Positions 24,598-32,986 of a DNA stretch of 64,000 nt are shown here, in pieces. A program made the position numbers and the translations under genes. Position 1 is the first letter of the stretch; the number at the start of each line of letters is the position of its first letter. The notes under the pieces were generated by a model. The model saw nothing but the letters and a program-made list of their open reading frames with translations. It made no database searches and was not told where the DNA came from. Source of the stretch: Mycobacterium gallinarum (GTDB lineage: Bacteria > Actinomycetota > Actinomycetes > Mycobacteriales > Mycobacteriaceae); assembly GCF_010726765.1 (NCBI RefSeq), contig NZ_AP022601.1, forward strand, positions 4,464,001 through 4,528,000. The letters are read 5' to 3'.

Positions 24598-27384
24598 GTG
24601 TACATGGCAGGCGGTGCGGAAAATCCCCTGCGCGGCCGACATGACGAGTGCGAGGCGCTGGACCGTCTAGTCAAGGCTGCCGGCAGGGGCGAGAGCCAGG
24701 TCGTCGTGCTGCGAGGCGAGGCGGGCGTGGGCAAGACCGCACTGCTGGACTACGTCGCCGAGCGCGCCGCCGGGTTCCACGTCGCCCGCGCAGCCGGTGT
24801 CGAGGCCGAAGTCGAACTCGCCTTCGCTGGCCTGCACCAACTGTGCGCCCCGATGCTGGACCGTTTGGATGCCCTGCCCGCGCCGCAGCGCGACGCGCTT
24901 GCCACCGCGTTCGGCCAGAGTGCTGGACCGCCGCCGGACCGCTTCCTGGTCGGTCTCGCCACGCTGAGCCTGCTCGCCGAACTCACCGCGGACCGACCGC
25001 TGATCTGCATCGTCGACGACGCCCAATGGCTGGACCAGGTTTCGGCGCAGACGCTCGCGTTCGTCGCGCGCCGTCTGCTCGCCGAGCCCGTCGCCTTGGT
25101 GTTCGCGGTGCGCAACACCACCGTCGCCGACGAGTTGACGGGGCTGCCCGACATGGAGATCCACGGTCTGTCCGACGGCGACTCGCGCGCCCTGCTGGAC
25201 ACCGTGATTCGCGGCCGCCTCGACGATCGGGTGCGCGAACGGATCATCGCCGAGGCGCGCGGCAATCCGCTGGCGCTGCTGGAGCTGCCGCGCGATCCGG
25301 CCGCGGCCGAGGGTGGCTACGGACGTCCCGACGCGCGCGCCCCATCGAGCCATCTAGAGCAGAGCTTTGTGCGACGGGTCAAGTCGCTGCCCGCGCCGAC
25401 GCAGAAGCTGTTGCTCGCCGCTGCGGCGGAACCCGTCGGCGACAAAGCCCTCCTGATACGAGCGGCGCGTCGGCTGGGAATCACCCCGGACGACGCCGCA
25501 CACGCGGAGGCCGATGGACTGATCGAGATCGGCACCCGGGTCCGGTTCCGCCACCCGCTGATGCGCTCGGCCGCCTACCTCGCCGCCGACATCGACGATC
25601 GGCGACAGGCGCACCGCGCCCTCGCGGAAGAGACCGATCCGAACTCCGACCCCGACCGTCGCGCCTGGCACGGCGCCAACGCCGCGTTCGGCACCGACGA
25701 CGGTGTGGCCGACGAACTCGAAAGGTCCGCCGACCGTGCCGCCGCCAGGGGCGGTGTCGCCGCCGCGGCGGCGTTCCTGGAACGGGCGACCGAGCTGACG
25801 TCGGACCCGGCACAACGAGGAGCCAGGGCGCTGGCCGCCGCCGAGGCCAAGTTCGCGGCCACGTCCTCCGAAGCGGCGTTCGGCCTGCTGGCGATCGCGG
25901 AGATGAGCCCCCTTGATGCGCTGCAGCGCGCGCGTGCTCAGCGACTGCGTGCGCGGATCGCCTTCGTGGAGAGTCGCGGCGGCGTGGACGGTGCCGCGCC
26001 GGTGGCCGACACCGCGCTCGGCTTGCTCGATGCCGCCCGGGGTCTGGAAGGGCTCGAGGACGGGCTCGCGAGAGAGACCTATCTGGACGCCCTCGGCGCC
26101 GCGATGTACGCGGGCAGGTTGTGCCCGTACGGCGGGCCGATCGTCGTCGCCGAACCGGCCCGCCACGCACCTCCGGGACCGCAGCCGCCGCGCCCGCACG
26201 ATCTGCTGCTGGACGGTTTGGCAATGCGGTTCACCGACGGCCACGCCGCGAGCCTGCCGACGTTGCGCACCGCCGTGACGAAGGTCCTCGAGGCAGCGCA
26301 GCACACCGACGACGATGTGATGCGATCGTTCTGGCAGGGCTTTCCCATCGCGCTCGAGTGCGCGGCGGGGGAATTGTGGGACGACGACATGTGGCACAAC
26401 GTCGGCACCACCGCGGTTCGCCTGGCACGCGAATCGGGTGCGCTCGCGATGCTCCCGCTGGCGCTGGCGACACGGGCGGGCAGCCACGTGTTCGCGGGCG
26501 AGTTCGAGGCGGCCGCGGCGCTGATCGAGGAGGCCAATACGATCTCCGCCGCAACGGGATTGGCGCCGGTGCGGTACCACGCGATCTCGCTCACCGTCTG
26601 GCGCGGCGCGGAGACCGAGTCGTTGCGACTGCTCGAGGCCACCACGAAGCTCGCGGAGTCACGCGGCGAGGGCCGAGTCACGGGGCTGGTCGGATGCTTC
26701 ACCGCGATCCTCAACAACGGGCTCGGCCGCTATCAAGAAGCGCTCACCGCGGCGAAGCAGGCGTGCGAGCACGAGGACCTGGGCCCGTACCGGATGGCGC
26801 TCGCCGAACTCATCGAGGCGGGTGTCCGGTGCGGCGACCGGGAAGCGGCCGCCCGCGGAGTCGCGCTGATGGAGACCCAGGCCGTCGCCGACACAGATTG
26901 GGCACTCGGCACATTGGCCCGCTGCCGGGCTCTCGTCGCCGACGACCAGACCGCTGAGATGCTCTACCGCGAGGCAATCGAACGGCTCGGTCGCACCCGG
27001 ATGAAGGTCTATCTCGCTCGTTCGCATCTCGTGTTCGGGGAGTGGCTGCGCCGTATGAATCGGCGGGTCGACGCCCGCGAGCATCTGGGCACCGCGCACG
27101 ACATGTTCGTCCGCATGGGGTCGGAGAGCTACGCCGAGCGGGCCCGCCGCGAGCTGCTCGTCACCGGCGAGAAGACCCAGAAGCGTGCGATCGGCACGGG
27201 CGACGGGCTGACGGCGCAGGAGGGGCAGATCGCTCAGCTGGCCGGCGCCGGCCTGACCAATCAGGAGATCGGGGCGCAGCTGTTCATCAGCGCCCACACC
27301 GTCGAATGGCACCTGCGCAAGGTGTTCGCCAAGCTCGGTATCAAATCCCGTCGGCAGCTACGGTGGCGACCCGAGCTCACCTAG
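24598..27384 (+). CDS. Large LuxR-family transcriptional regulator with ATPase domain (LAL/MalT type)
   Basis: About 928 residues. An AAA/STAND ATPase at the N-terminus has Walker A GEAGVGKTAL (about 40-49) and Walker B LICIVDDAQWLD (about 137-148). A long TPR-like helical region (about 380-840) follows, then a LuxR HTH: LTAQEGQIAQLAGAGLTNQEIG, with ISAHTVEWHLRKVFAKL (about 864-920). Start is GTG 24598 or ATG 24604. These proteins sense a ligand and activate a nearby operon in an ATP-dependent way. It starts 30 bases after the epimerase gene; the SDR and sigma-factor genes downstream are candidate targets. Confidence 0.9.
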   Translation: MYMAGGAENPLRGRHDECEALDRLVKAAGRGESQVVVLRGEAGVGKTALLDYVAERAAGFHVARAAGVEAEVELAFAGLHQLCAPMLDRLDALPAPQRDALATAFGQSAGPPPDRFLVGLATLSLLAELTADRPLICIVDDAQWLDQVSAQTLAFVARRLLAEPVALVFAVRNTTVADELTGLPDMEIHGLSDGDSRALLDTVIRGRLDDRVRERIIAEARGNPLALLELPRDPAAAEGGYGRPDARAPSSHLEQSFVRRVKSLPAPTQKLLLAAAAEPVGDKALLIRAARRLGITPDDAAHAEADGLIEIGTRVRFRHPLMRSAAYLAADIDDRRQAHRALAEETDPNSDPDRRAWHGANAAFGTDDGVADELERSADRAAARGGVAAAAAFLERATELTSDPAQRGARALAAAEAKFAATSSEAAFGLLAIAEMSPLDALQRARAQRLRARIAFVESRGGVDGAAPVADTALGLLDAARGLEGLEDGLARETYLDALGAAMYAGRLCPYGGPIVVAEPARHAPPGPQPPRPHDLLLDGLAMRFTDGHAASLPTLRTAVTKVLEAAQHTDDDVMRSFWQGFPIALECAAGELWDDDMWHNVGTTAVRLARESGALAMLPLALATRAGSHVFAGEFEAAAALIEEANTISAATGLAPVRYHAISLTVWRGAETESLRLLEATTKLAESRGEGRVTGLVGCFTAILNNGLGRYQEALTAAKQACEHEDLGPYRMALAELIEAGVRCGDREAAARGVALMETQAVADTDWALGTLARCRALVADDQTAEMLYREAIERLGRTRMKVYLARSHLVFGEWLRRMNRRVDAREHLGTAHDMFVRMGSESYAERARRELLVTGEKTQKRAIGTGDGLTAQEGQIAQLAGAGLTNQEIGAQLFISAHTVEWHLRKVFAKLGIKSRRQLRWRPELT

Positions 27385-27426
27385 CCACACCATGCAATGA
27401 CTACGGACTTTCAAGGGTCCCGTGGT

Positions 27427-27452
27427 CCAACTCGGTCGACAGACTGAGTTGG
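27427..27452. promoter_or_regulatory. Inverted repeat at the SDR start
   Basis: ccaactcggt at 27427-27436 and actgagttgg at 27443-27452 pair at nine of ten positions across a six-base centre. The repeat ends at the first base of the preferred GTG start, so it could be an operator or an mRNA hairpin that hides the start. Confidence 0.5.
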
Positions 27453-28174
27453 TGGAACTTGCGAATCAGAACGTCCTGGTCACAGGCGGCACGGCCGGGA
27501 TCGGGTGGGAGGCCGCTCGCCTGATGGCGGCCGAGGGTGCCGAGGTCATCATCTCCGGACGCGACCTCGCCCGTGGTGCGGCGGCGGCGGCGCGGATCGG
27601 TGACAACGCGCGCTTCGTACCTGCCGACCTGTCCGACATCGATTCGGTGCACACACTCATCGATCAGGTGGGCCCCGTCGACATCGTCGTGAACAACGCC
27701 GCGAACTTCACCGGCGCCGCCACCGTCGACCAGGACCTCGCCGCGTTCGAATCGATTTTCGACACCAACGTTCGCGGTGCGTACTTCCTGATCGCAGGCC
27801 TGGTCCCGGCAATGCTCGAACGCGGCAGCGGCAGCATCGTCAACGTCACCTCCATGGTCGCGTCCAAAGGCGTTCCAGGGGCGTCCGCGTACAGCGCCTC
27901 CAAAGCGGCGCTCGAGTCGTTGACCCGCACCTGGGCCGCCGAGTTCGGCAAGCACGGGGTGCGCGTCAACAGTGTCGCGCCCGGGCCGACCCGCACCGAA
28001 GGGGTGGCCGCCGAATGGGGCGAGACCAACGAGGAACTCGGCCGGGTGCTCCCGCTGGGCCGTACTGCGCATGCCGCCGAAATCGCCGAGGCAGTGCTGT
28101 TCCTGGCCTCGCCGCGGGCCAGCTTCATCACCGGTTCGACGCTGCACGCCGACGGCGGCGGCGCGGCGGTTTGA
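27452..28174 (+). CDS. Short-chain dehydrogenase/reductase
   Basis: 240 residues from GTG 27452 (an in-frame GTG at 27422 would put the inverted repeat inside the coding region). Classical SDR: TGGTAGIG cofactor loop at 11-18, NNAA at about 81-84, catalytic Ser134, Tyr147 and Lys151 (SAYSASK), and the C-terminal GSTLHADGG. An R near the end of strand 2 (ISGRD) favours NADP(H). It precedes the ECF sigma-factor gene by 20 bases. ECF41-type sigma genes commonly lie next to a carboxymuconolactone decarboxylase, oxidoreductase or epimerase, and this SDR fits that pattern. Confidence 0.9.
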   Translation: MELANQNVLVTGGTAGIGWEAARLMAAEGAEVIISGRDLARGAAAAARIGDNARFVPADLSDIDSVHTLIDQVGPVDIVVNNAANFTGAATVDQDLAAFESIFDTNVRGAYFLIAGLVPAMLERGSGSIVNVTSMVASKGVPGASAYSASKAALESLTRTWAAEFGKHGVRVNSVAPGPTRTEGVAAEWGETNEELGRVLPLGRTAHAAEIAEAVLFLASPRASFITGSTLHADGGGAAV

Positions 28175-28194
28175 CCGCCCTGTCCGCGGAAGGA

Positions 28195-28818
28195 ATGAGC
28201 ATGTCGCACCAAAGCCTCGAAGACGCCGCAGTGACATTCTTGTCGTGCCGGGATCGCCTGTTCGGCATCGCGTTTCGGATCCTGAACGACAGCGCCGCAG
28301 CGGAAGACATCGTCCAGGACGCGTGGGTGCGGTGGCAGACCTGCGATCGCAGCGTCGTTCTCGACCCGCCGGCGTTCCTGGCCACCACCACGAAGCGGCT
28401 CTGCATCAACGCCGTGCAGTCGGCACGTGCGCGTCACGAAACCCACGCGGGCTCGTGGCTGCCCGATCCGGCGGATCCCCTCGCGGACCCGCAACGCCGT
28501 ATCGAGCAGTGCGAGGCACTGGAACTCGCCGCGCTGACCCTGCTCGAACGGCTGTCGCCGCCCGAGCGCGCGGCCTACGTGCTGCGCGAGGCGTTCGACT
28601 ATTCGTACGCCGAGATCGCCGGGATCGTGGAGGTGACGCAGGCGAACGCGCGCCAACTCGTCAGCCGTGCGCGCAAACGCCTTGTCGCAGAACGCCGTGA
28701 GGAGCCCACGGGTGCCGAGCGGAAGCGGATGGTGGTGGCGCTGACGGCGGCCGCGCAAACGGGTGACCTGGCGACACTGGAGACGGTGTTCACCGAGGAC
28801 CTCGCGATGGCCGCCTAG
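28195..28818 (+). CDS. ECF RNA polymerase sigma factor (SigJ/ECF41-like) with shortened C-terminus
   Basis: 207 residues from ATG 28195 (AAGGA just upstream). Sigma-2 region: RDRLFGIAFRILNDSAAAEDIVQDAWVRW; sigma-4 region: LERLSPPERAAYVLREAFDYSYAEIAGIVEVTQANARQLVSRARKRL. After sigma-4 the protein keeps only about 35 residues (ALTAAAQTGDLATLETVFTED) of what in ECF41 factors is a SnoaL-like extension of 100 residues or more, and lacks the usual DGG motif. The stop codon shares CTAG with the stop of the convergent amidohydrolase. Whether this is a native short form or a truncation cannot be told here. Confidence 0.87.
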   Translation: MSMSHQSLEDAAVTFLSCRDRLFGIAFRILNDSAAAEDIVQDAWVRWQTCDRSVVLDPPAFLATTTKRLCINAVQSARARHETHAGSWLPDPADPLADPQRRIEQCEALELAALTLLERLSPPERAAYVLREAFDYSYAEIAGIVEVTQANARQLVSRARKRLVAERREEPTGAERKRMVVALTAAAQTGDLATLETVFTEDLAMAA

Positions 28819-29753
28819 GCGAGGTGGAACAACGCCATGGCGTTGGCGTCGAGGATGGCGTGCGCTTCGCCGGGATCGGCGACCTCCATCACGTACTCGA
28901 CCGCGCGCACGAACGTAGCACCGTCCTCGTACGGGAAATCGGTGCCCAGCATTATCCGGTCGGCACCGAAAGTGTCTATGGCACAACGCAATGCGGGTTC
29001 GTGGCAGTGGCTCACCGTGTCGAACCACAGCCGGTGTACCGCCTGGCTGGGTGGCTCCGGAGTGTCGGGCGCCTCCCACGCTAGGTGATCGTCGGCCCTG
29101 CGGGTGAGCATCGGCAGCGCGCCTCCCAGGTGTGAGCAGATGATCTTCACGCCGGGATACCGTTGCAGGTGGCCGGAAGTGATCAGCTGCAGCGCGGCGA
29201 TGGTGTCCTCGAAGGGCGCGCCTGCCATCCACGTGATGTGGTGTTCGGTCACCAGCGGGGAGCAGGCGCCGTTGCCCGCCGGATGCAGGTACAGCACGGC
29301 ACCGCGGGCATCGAGTTCGGCGAAAATCGGCTCGAAGTCCGGATCGGTGATCGCGCGGTCCAGCACGCTGGTGTTCATCGTGACGCCGACCATGCCCAAT
29401 TCATCTGTGGCACGACCTATTTCGGCGATCGCGGCATCGACGTCCGGCATAGGTAAGGCTGCAAAGGCGCGGAAGCGGTCGGGATGTGCGGTGACGACTG
29501 CGGCGTACTCGTCGTTGACGTAGCGGGCCGCCGCGACGGCCCGCTCGGTGTCGAGGCCGTAGGGCAACTGCGGGGCGGCCGACAGCACCTGAACGTCGAT
29601 CCCCGCGCGATCCATCAACCGCAGCCGCGCATCGAGCTCGGCGCCATCGCCTGCGCCGATACCTCGCTGGGTCGCGGTGTCGGTCTTACCGAGAGCGGCG
29701 ACCCGGTCGAGATATTGGTCGGTCCAGTAGTGGGCGTGAACGTCGATCCGCAT
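28815..29753 (-). CDS. Amidohydrolase 2 family protein (ACMSD-like decarboxylase)
   Basis: 312 residues from ATG 29753. Metal-binding H-A-H near the N-terminus (MRIDVHAHYW), the VLYLHPAG strand with a third His, KIICSHLGGALP with a fourth, and a C-terminal GTDFPYED with the conserved Asp make a full TIM-barrel amidohydrolase of the 2-amino-3-carboxymuconate-semialdehyde or 6-methylsalicylate/gamma-resorcylate decarboxylase group. Likely a nonoxidative decarboxylase or hydrolase for aromatic acids. It is divergent from a methyltransferase gene with an inverted repeat in between. No pathway neighbours identify the substrate. Confidence 0.88.
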   Translation of the reverse strand: MRIDVHAHYWTDQYLDRVAALGKTDTATQRGIGAGDGAELDARLRLMDRAGIDVQVLSAAPQLPYGLDTERAVAAARYVNDEYAAVVTAHPDRFRAFAALPMPDVDAAIAEIGRATDELGMVGVTMNTSVLDRAITDPDFEPIFAELDARGAVLYLHPAGNGACSPLVTEHHITWMAGAPFEDTIAALQLITSGHLQRYPGVKIICSHLGGALPMLTRRADDHLAWEAPDTPEPPSQAVHRLWFDTVSHCHEPALRCAIDTFGADRIMLGTDFPYEDGATFVRAVEYVMEVADPGEAHAILDANAMALFHLA

Positions 29754-29758
29754 GTATG

Positions 29759-29775
29759 TCAACGTTATTCGTTGA
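29759..29775. promoter_or_regulatory. Inverted repeat TCAACG-N5-CGTTGA in the divergent promoter region
   Basis: Six-base arms around ttatt, five bases upstream of the amidohydrolase ATG and 64 bases before the methyltransferase GTG. The size suits a MarR- or TetR-type dimer; no regulator gene is adjacent. Confidence 0.4.
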
Positions 29776-29839
29776 ACGCCACGCCGTACAGTGTTCAGCG
29801 GCTAGCGAGTTGGATTGCGCCGCGGTTAGCCTCGCAAGC

Positions 29840-30658
29840 GTGAGCGAGAAACTGCACGTCGACCTTTCCGGTGCACCGCAGACCATGCTGGCCACCCTGT
29901 ATGCCAAAGCACTGGACGCCGACCTGGCCAAGCCGATACTCGGCGATCGGTTGGCCAAGGAGATCGTCGACCGCATCGACTACGACTGGTCGGAGACCTC
30001 GATCACGAAAGCCAATTCGCCGTCGGTGACCACCCGCAGTGCCCATTTCGACAATTGGGCCAGGCAATTTCTCGCGGTCCATTCCGACGCCACCGTCGTG
30101 CACCTGGGCTGCGGATTGGATGCGCGCGCGTTCCGGCTCGATTCAGGTCCCGGCGTCGAGTGGTACGACGTCGACTATCCCGAGGTCGCCGATCTGCGTC
30201 GTCAACTCTTCCCGCGCCGGGACAACTACCACGTCATCGCCGCCTCGGTGACCGACCCGACGTGGTTTTCCGAGGTGCGCTCGGACCGGCCGACACTGAT
30301 GATCGCCGAGGGACTGACCATGTATCTCACCGAGTCCGACGGTGTCGCATTGTTGCGCCGCGTCGTCGACACCTTCCCCAACGGGGAGTTGCAGTTCGAC
30401 GCGTTCAACCGGCTCGGCATCAAATCGCAGTGGATGAACGCGGTGGTCCGACGGTCCGGTTCGACGCTGTACTGGGGGATCAACCGGCCCGAGGACATCG
30501 TCGACGCGGTCCCCGGCGTGCGGTTACTGGCGTGGGAGTCACCGTTCGACTCCGCGTCGTTCCAGGACGTCGCGTGGCCGTACCTCGTGATGGCGCGTGT
30601 GATGTCGATGGTGCCGGCGCTGCGCTACATGGCGCAGTATCACCGCTACGCGTTCTGA
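29840..30658 (+). CDS. SAM-dependent methyltransferase, leucine-carboxyl/PPM family
   Basis: 272 residues from GTG 29840. It has the family order: an N-terminal helical part (LYAKALDADLAKPILGDRLAKEIVDRIDYDW), VVHLGCGLDARAFRLD (motif I), WYDVDYPEVADLRRQLF, then LMIAEGLTMYLTE. Mycobacteria have many such proteins (the Rv0145/Rv0146-like group) of mostly unknown acceptor; polyketide or small-molecule carboxylates are possible. Divergent from the amidohydrolase, which could make or remove the carboxylate it methylates, though that link is only positional. Confidence 0.87.
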   Translation: MSEKLHVDLSGAPQTMLATLYAKALDADLAKPILGDRLAKEIVDRIDYDWSETSITKANSPSVTTRSAHFDNWARQFLAVHSDATVVHLGCGLDARAFRLDSGPGVEWYDVDYPEVADLRRQLFPRRDNYHVIAASVTDPTWFSEVRSDRPTLMIAEGLTMYLTESDGVALLRRVVDTFPNGELQFDAFNRLGIKSQWMNAVVRRSGSTLYWGINRPEDIVDAVPGVRLLAWESPFDSASFQDVAWPYLVMARVMSMVPALRYMAQYHRYAF

Positions 30659-30663
30659 GCTGC

Positions 30664-30876
30664 TCAGTACCCGTACATGTGGCGGCGCGTGTTGTGGCTG
30701 GTGCCCGGACCGGCAGCGGTCGGCGCCTTGACGGTCGGGGTGGCCACGATGCTCGGCTGCCAATTGTTGTGCACCGGTGCGGCGTCGGCGTTGGCCGCCG
30801 TTCCCAGCGCGAACGCGCCGATCAGTCCGGCGGGGACGACGATGTAGGTGGCGATGTAGCGCGTGAAGACGTGCAT
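30664..30876 (-). CDS. Small secreted protein (70 aa)
   Basis: 70 residues starting at ATG 30876, with GGGAG eight bases upstream. A Sec signal (hydrophobic YIATYIVVPAGLIGAFALG) is cleaved after A-N-A-D-A near residue 30; the mature peptide of about 40 residues is rich in Pro, Thr, His and Asn and ends NTRRHMYGY. The frame is open further upstream, but only as out-of-frame low-complexity sequence. Similar short exported peptides are scattered in mycobacteria. Function unknown. The 118-base upstream gap should contain its promoter. Confidence 0.7.
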   Translation of the reverse strand: MHVFTRYIATYIVVPAGLIGAFALGTAANADAAPVHNNWQPSIVATPTVKAPTAAGPGTSHNTRRHMYGY

Positions 30877-30994
30877 GTGGTTTCTCCCGATGTCCTTGAC
30901 CTGTTGCGCATAACGATGCCTCGCACCGGTCCACGCGTCTGTCCGGTGATCGGACCGCCTACCGGATGAACCCGGTGTCCCCCGATCGGTGGAA

Positions 30995-31651
30995 TCAGAC
31001 CGACTTGAGTTCGGCGATGACCTCGCCATAGAGCCGGGCCTTGATCGCCCCGAATACCGCGCCGGCTTTCGGAGCGAGCTCCTCGGCCCGCGCGATCGCG
31101 ACCTCGAGCACTTCGCCTTCACCCGCGGTAGCGGCGACGATGCCGGCCGACCGGGCGTCCTCCCCGCCATAGCGTCGCGCGGTCGTCATCGCCTCGTGAG
31201 CGGTCGCGACGGGTAGTCGCGAGCGGATCAGGGCGTTCATGCCGGGGGTGAACGGGATGCCGAGGTCGACCTCTGGAAGGCAGAAGAACCCCCGGTCGGC
31301 CCGCATGACGATGTGGTCGTGGGCCAGTGCGAGCATTGCGCCGCCTGCGAACGCGTGGCCCTGTACGGCGGCGACGATCGGCGCGGAAAAGGCCAGGACC
31401 CGGGCGAGCATCAGGTGAACGTCCACCAGGATCGTTTCGGAGGCGTCCGGGTTGGCCGCCATGAAATCCAGATCCAGCCCGTTGGAGTAGAACTTGCCGA
31501 GGCCGGTCGTCACGACGGCTTTGGCGCCCTCGGCGGCTTCGACCTCGTCGAGCGCTGTGTTGATCGCGGCGAGTCGATCGGGGTGAAAGCGGTTCTCGTC
31601 GTCGCCAAGCGTGAGCACGAAAACCGCACCGTTGCGGTCGAGGCCGGTCAT
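30995..31651 (-). CDS. Enoyl-CoA hydratase/isomerase (ECI-like crotonase)
   Basis: 218 residues, short for a crotonase. Oxyanion-hole parts are FYSNGLDLDFMA and GHAFAGGAMLALAHD, and the P-E-V-D-L-G segment supplies one Glu (FCLPEVDLGIPF). The usual second Glu of hydratases is missing: the helix reads THEAMTTARRYGG with Glu earlier than normal. The SNGLDLDF signature and a single Glu resemble delta3-delta2-enoyl-CoA isomerases. Stands alone between a small secreted gene and the FHA regulator. Confidence 0.83.
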   Translation of the reverse strand: MTGLDRNGAVFVLTLGDDENRFHPDRLAAINTALDEVEAAEGAKAVVTTGLGKFYSNGLDLDFMAANPDASETILVDVHLMLARVLAFSAPIVAAVQGHAFAGGAMLALAHDHIVMRADRGFFCLPEVDLGIPFTPGMNALIRSRLPVATAHEAMTTARRYGGEDARSAGIVAATAGEGEVLEVAIARAEELAPKAGAVFGAIKARLYGEVIAELKSV

Positions 31652-31725
31652 CTGCCGATTACACCACTCGCGCTTGCTGTCAGAATCGGACGGTGGCCGA
31701 CCCGACGCCTGGAAGGAATTAGACG

Positions 31726-32859
31726 ATGCCTGCGCCGCAGTCCCCCCGCGATGAGCCGGGCCTGCCCATCGTGATCGTGCGGTTCGGCAGGGTGGACGAG
31801 GTGCTGCGCCCCGGTGAGGGCCCGGTGTTCATCGGCAGGGAGCTCCCCGCGCAGCTGCGCATCGACGACACGCGCATCTCCCGAACGCACGCGCGGATCG
31901 AGTCGACGGGCGCGCAGTGGGTGGTCGTCGACGAAGCCAGCACCAACGGCGTGTTCCTCAACGGCGAACGGGTCTCCGACGTGCCCGTGACGGACGGTAT
32001 GACGCTGCACCTGGGTCACCCCGAGGGCATCGCGGTGCGGTTCTCGTTCATCGACCCCGACGCGGGCACGATGATGGCCACCGGCGTGATGCCGGCACGC
32101 ACCACTGACGACACCGTCGCGCAGCCGGAGAAGGCCGCCGCCGGGTCCGCGGCCGAAGCGCAGGACGGCCCGGACATCGCCCGGGCCGGTGCGGCGGTGA
32201 CCGCGCGCCGCGAAGAGCTCGGTTACTCGGCACGCCGCCTGAGCGACGAGAGCGGCGTCAGCGTGGGCGAGCTGGCGGATTTCGAACGCGGGCACACCTG
32301 GCCGCCCCAGGGCACCCGCGAGAAGATCGAACGGGCCCTGCGCTGGCCGTCGGGAACGATTCCCCTCGTGGCCCGCGGGGGCGAGATCCCCGACGACGAC
32401 GACACCGGAACGCTGTCGGACTCCGTGCAGCTGGAGGTGATGCTCGACTACGCCAAGATCGCCCTCGACGGGATGGCCGCGCGCATGGCGGCCCTGCCGC
32501 CGGTCGACGACCCGGAGTTCGGCGTCCAGGTCGCTGAGCTGCTCGCGCAGCTGCGCCGGCTGCACGCCACCACGGCCAACGCCGCGCGCAGCGCGCCAGC
32601 GCTCGAGATCCTGCTGGCGCTGTCCGACGTGCGCCGCACCTACAGCGACCTGATGTGCCACGCCGCGACCGCCCCCGCCGCCACGCTGGGTCAGCGCCTG
32701 TATGCCGCGCGGCACCGAGCCCTGCTCAGCGTGGAGGAAACCGCAGCTGCCTGCGCCGTCGACGTCGATGCCGTGAACGCGGTCGAGGCAGAACGGGCGG
32801 TGTCGGCCGAGGTGTCCGCGGCGCTGGAAAGTGTCCTCGTCCGCATCACCAACCGCTGA
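31726..32859 (+). CDS. FHA-domain protein with two XRE-like helix-turn-helix regions
   Basis: 377 residues. FHA domain at about 17-108: FIGREL, ISRTHARI and EASTNGVFLNG contain the conserved Gly-Arg, Ser, His and Asn-Gly that bind phosphothreonine. Two Cro/XRE-type HTH segments follow: about 150-205 (TARREELGYSARRLSDESGVSVGELADFERG) and about 322-375 (LGQRLYAARHRALLSVEETAAACAVDVDAVNAVE). The region between them is helical. The downstream kinase gene starts 127 bases later. Predicted to bind DNA in response to phosphorylation by that kinase, in the manner of EmbR, although EmbR has a different DNA-binding domain. Confidence 0.8.
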   Translation: MPAPQSPRDEPGLPIVIVRFGRVDEVLRPGEGPVFIGRELPAQLRIDDTRISRTHARIESTGAQWVVVDEASTNGVFLNGERVSDVPVTDGMTLHLGHPEGIAVRFSFIDPDAGTMMATGVMPARTTDDTVAQPEKAAAGSAAEAQDGPDIARAGAAVTARREELGYSARRLSDESGVSVGELADFERGHTWPPQGTREKIERALRWPSGTIPLVARGGEIPDDDDTGTLSDSVQLEVMLDYAKIALDGMAARMAALPPVDDPEFGVQVAELLAQLRRLHATTANAARSAPALEILLALSDVRRTYSDLMCHAATAPAATLGQRLYAARHRALLSVEETAAACAVDVDAVNAVEAERAVSAEVSAALESVLVRITNR

Positions 32860-32986
32860 GCGAACGGACCCAGATGCCACTTCGTCGCCACCGGGTGCGA
32901 GGACGCCATCCGCGGCCGTACGTGATACTGCTGAGCGTGAATGCGGCTGGGGGAATCCGTATAGATGAGCATCGAGGGGCCCGCCA

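Noticed and set aside
24648..25916. Rightward frame of 422 codons within the LuxR-type gene
   Set aside because: More than a quarter arginine, out of frame with the Walker A, Walker B and HTH motifs of the real protein.
30664..31170. Long version (168 codons) of the small secreted protein
   Set aside because: The first 98 codons are Arg/Ser-rich and overlap the crotonase gene; the strong ribosome site and signal peptide begin at 30876.
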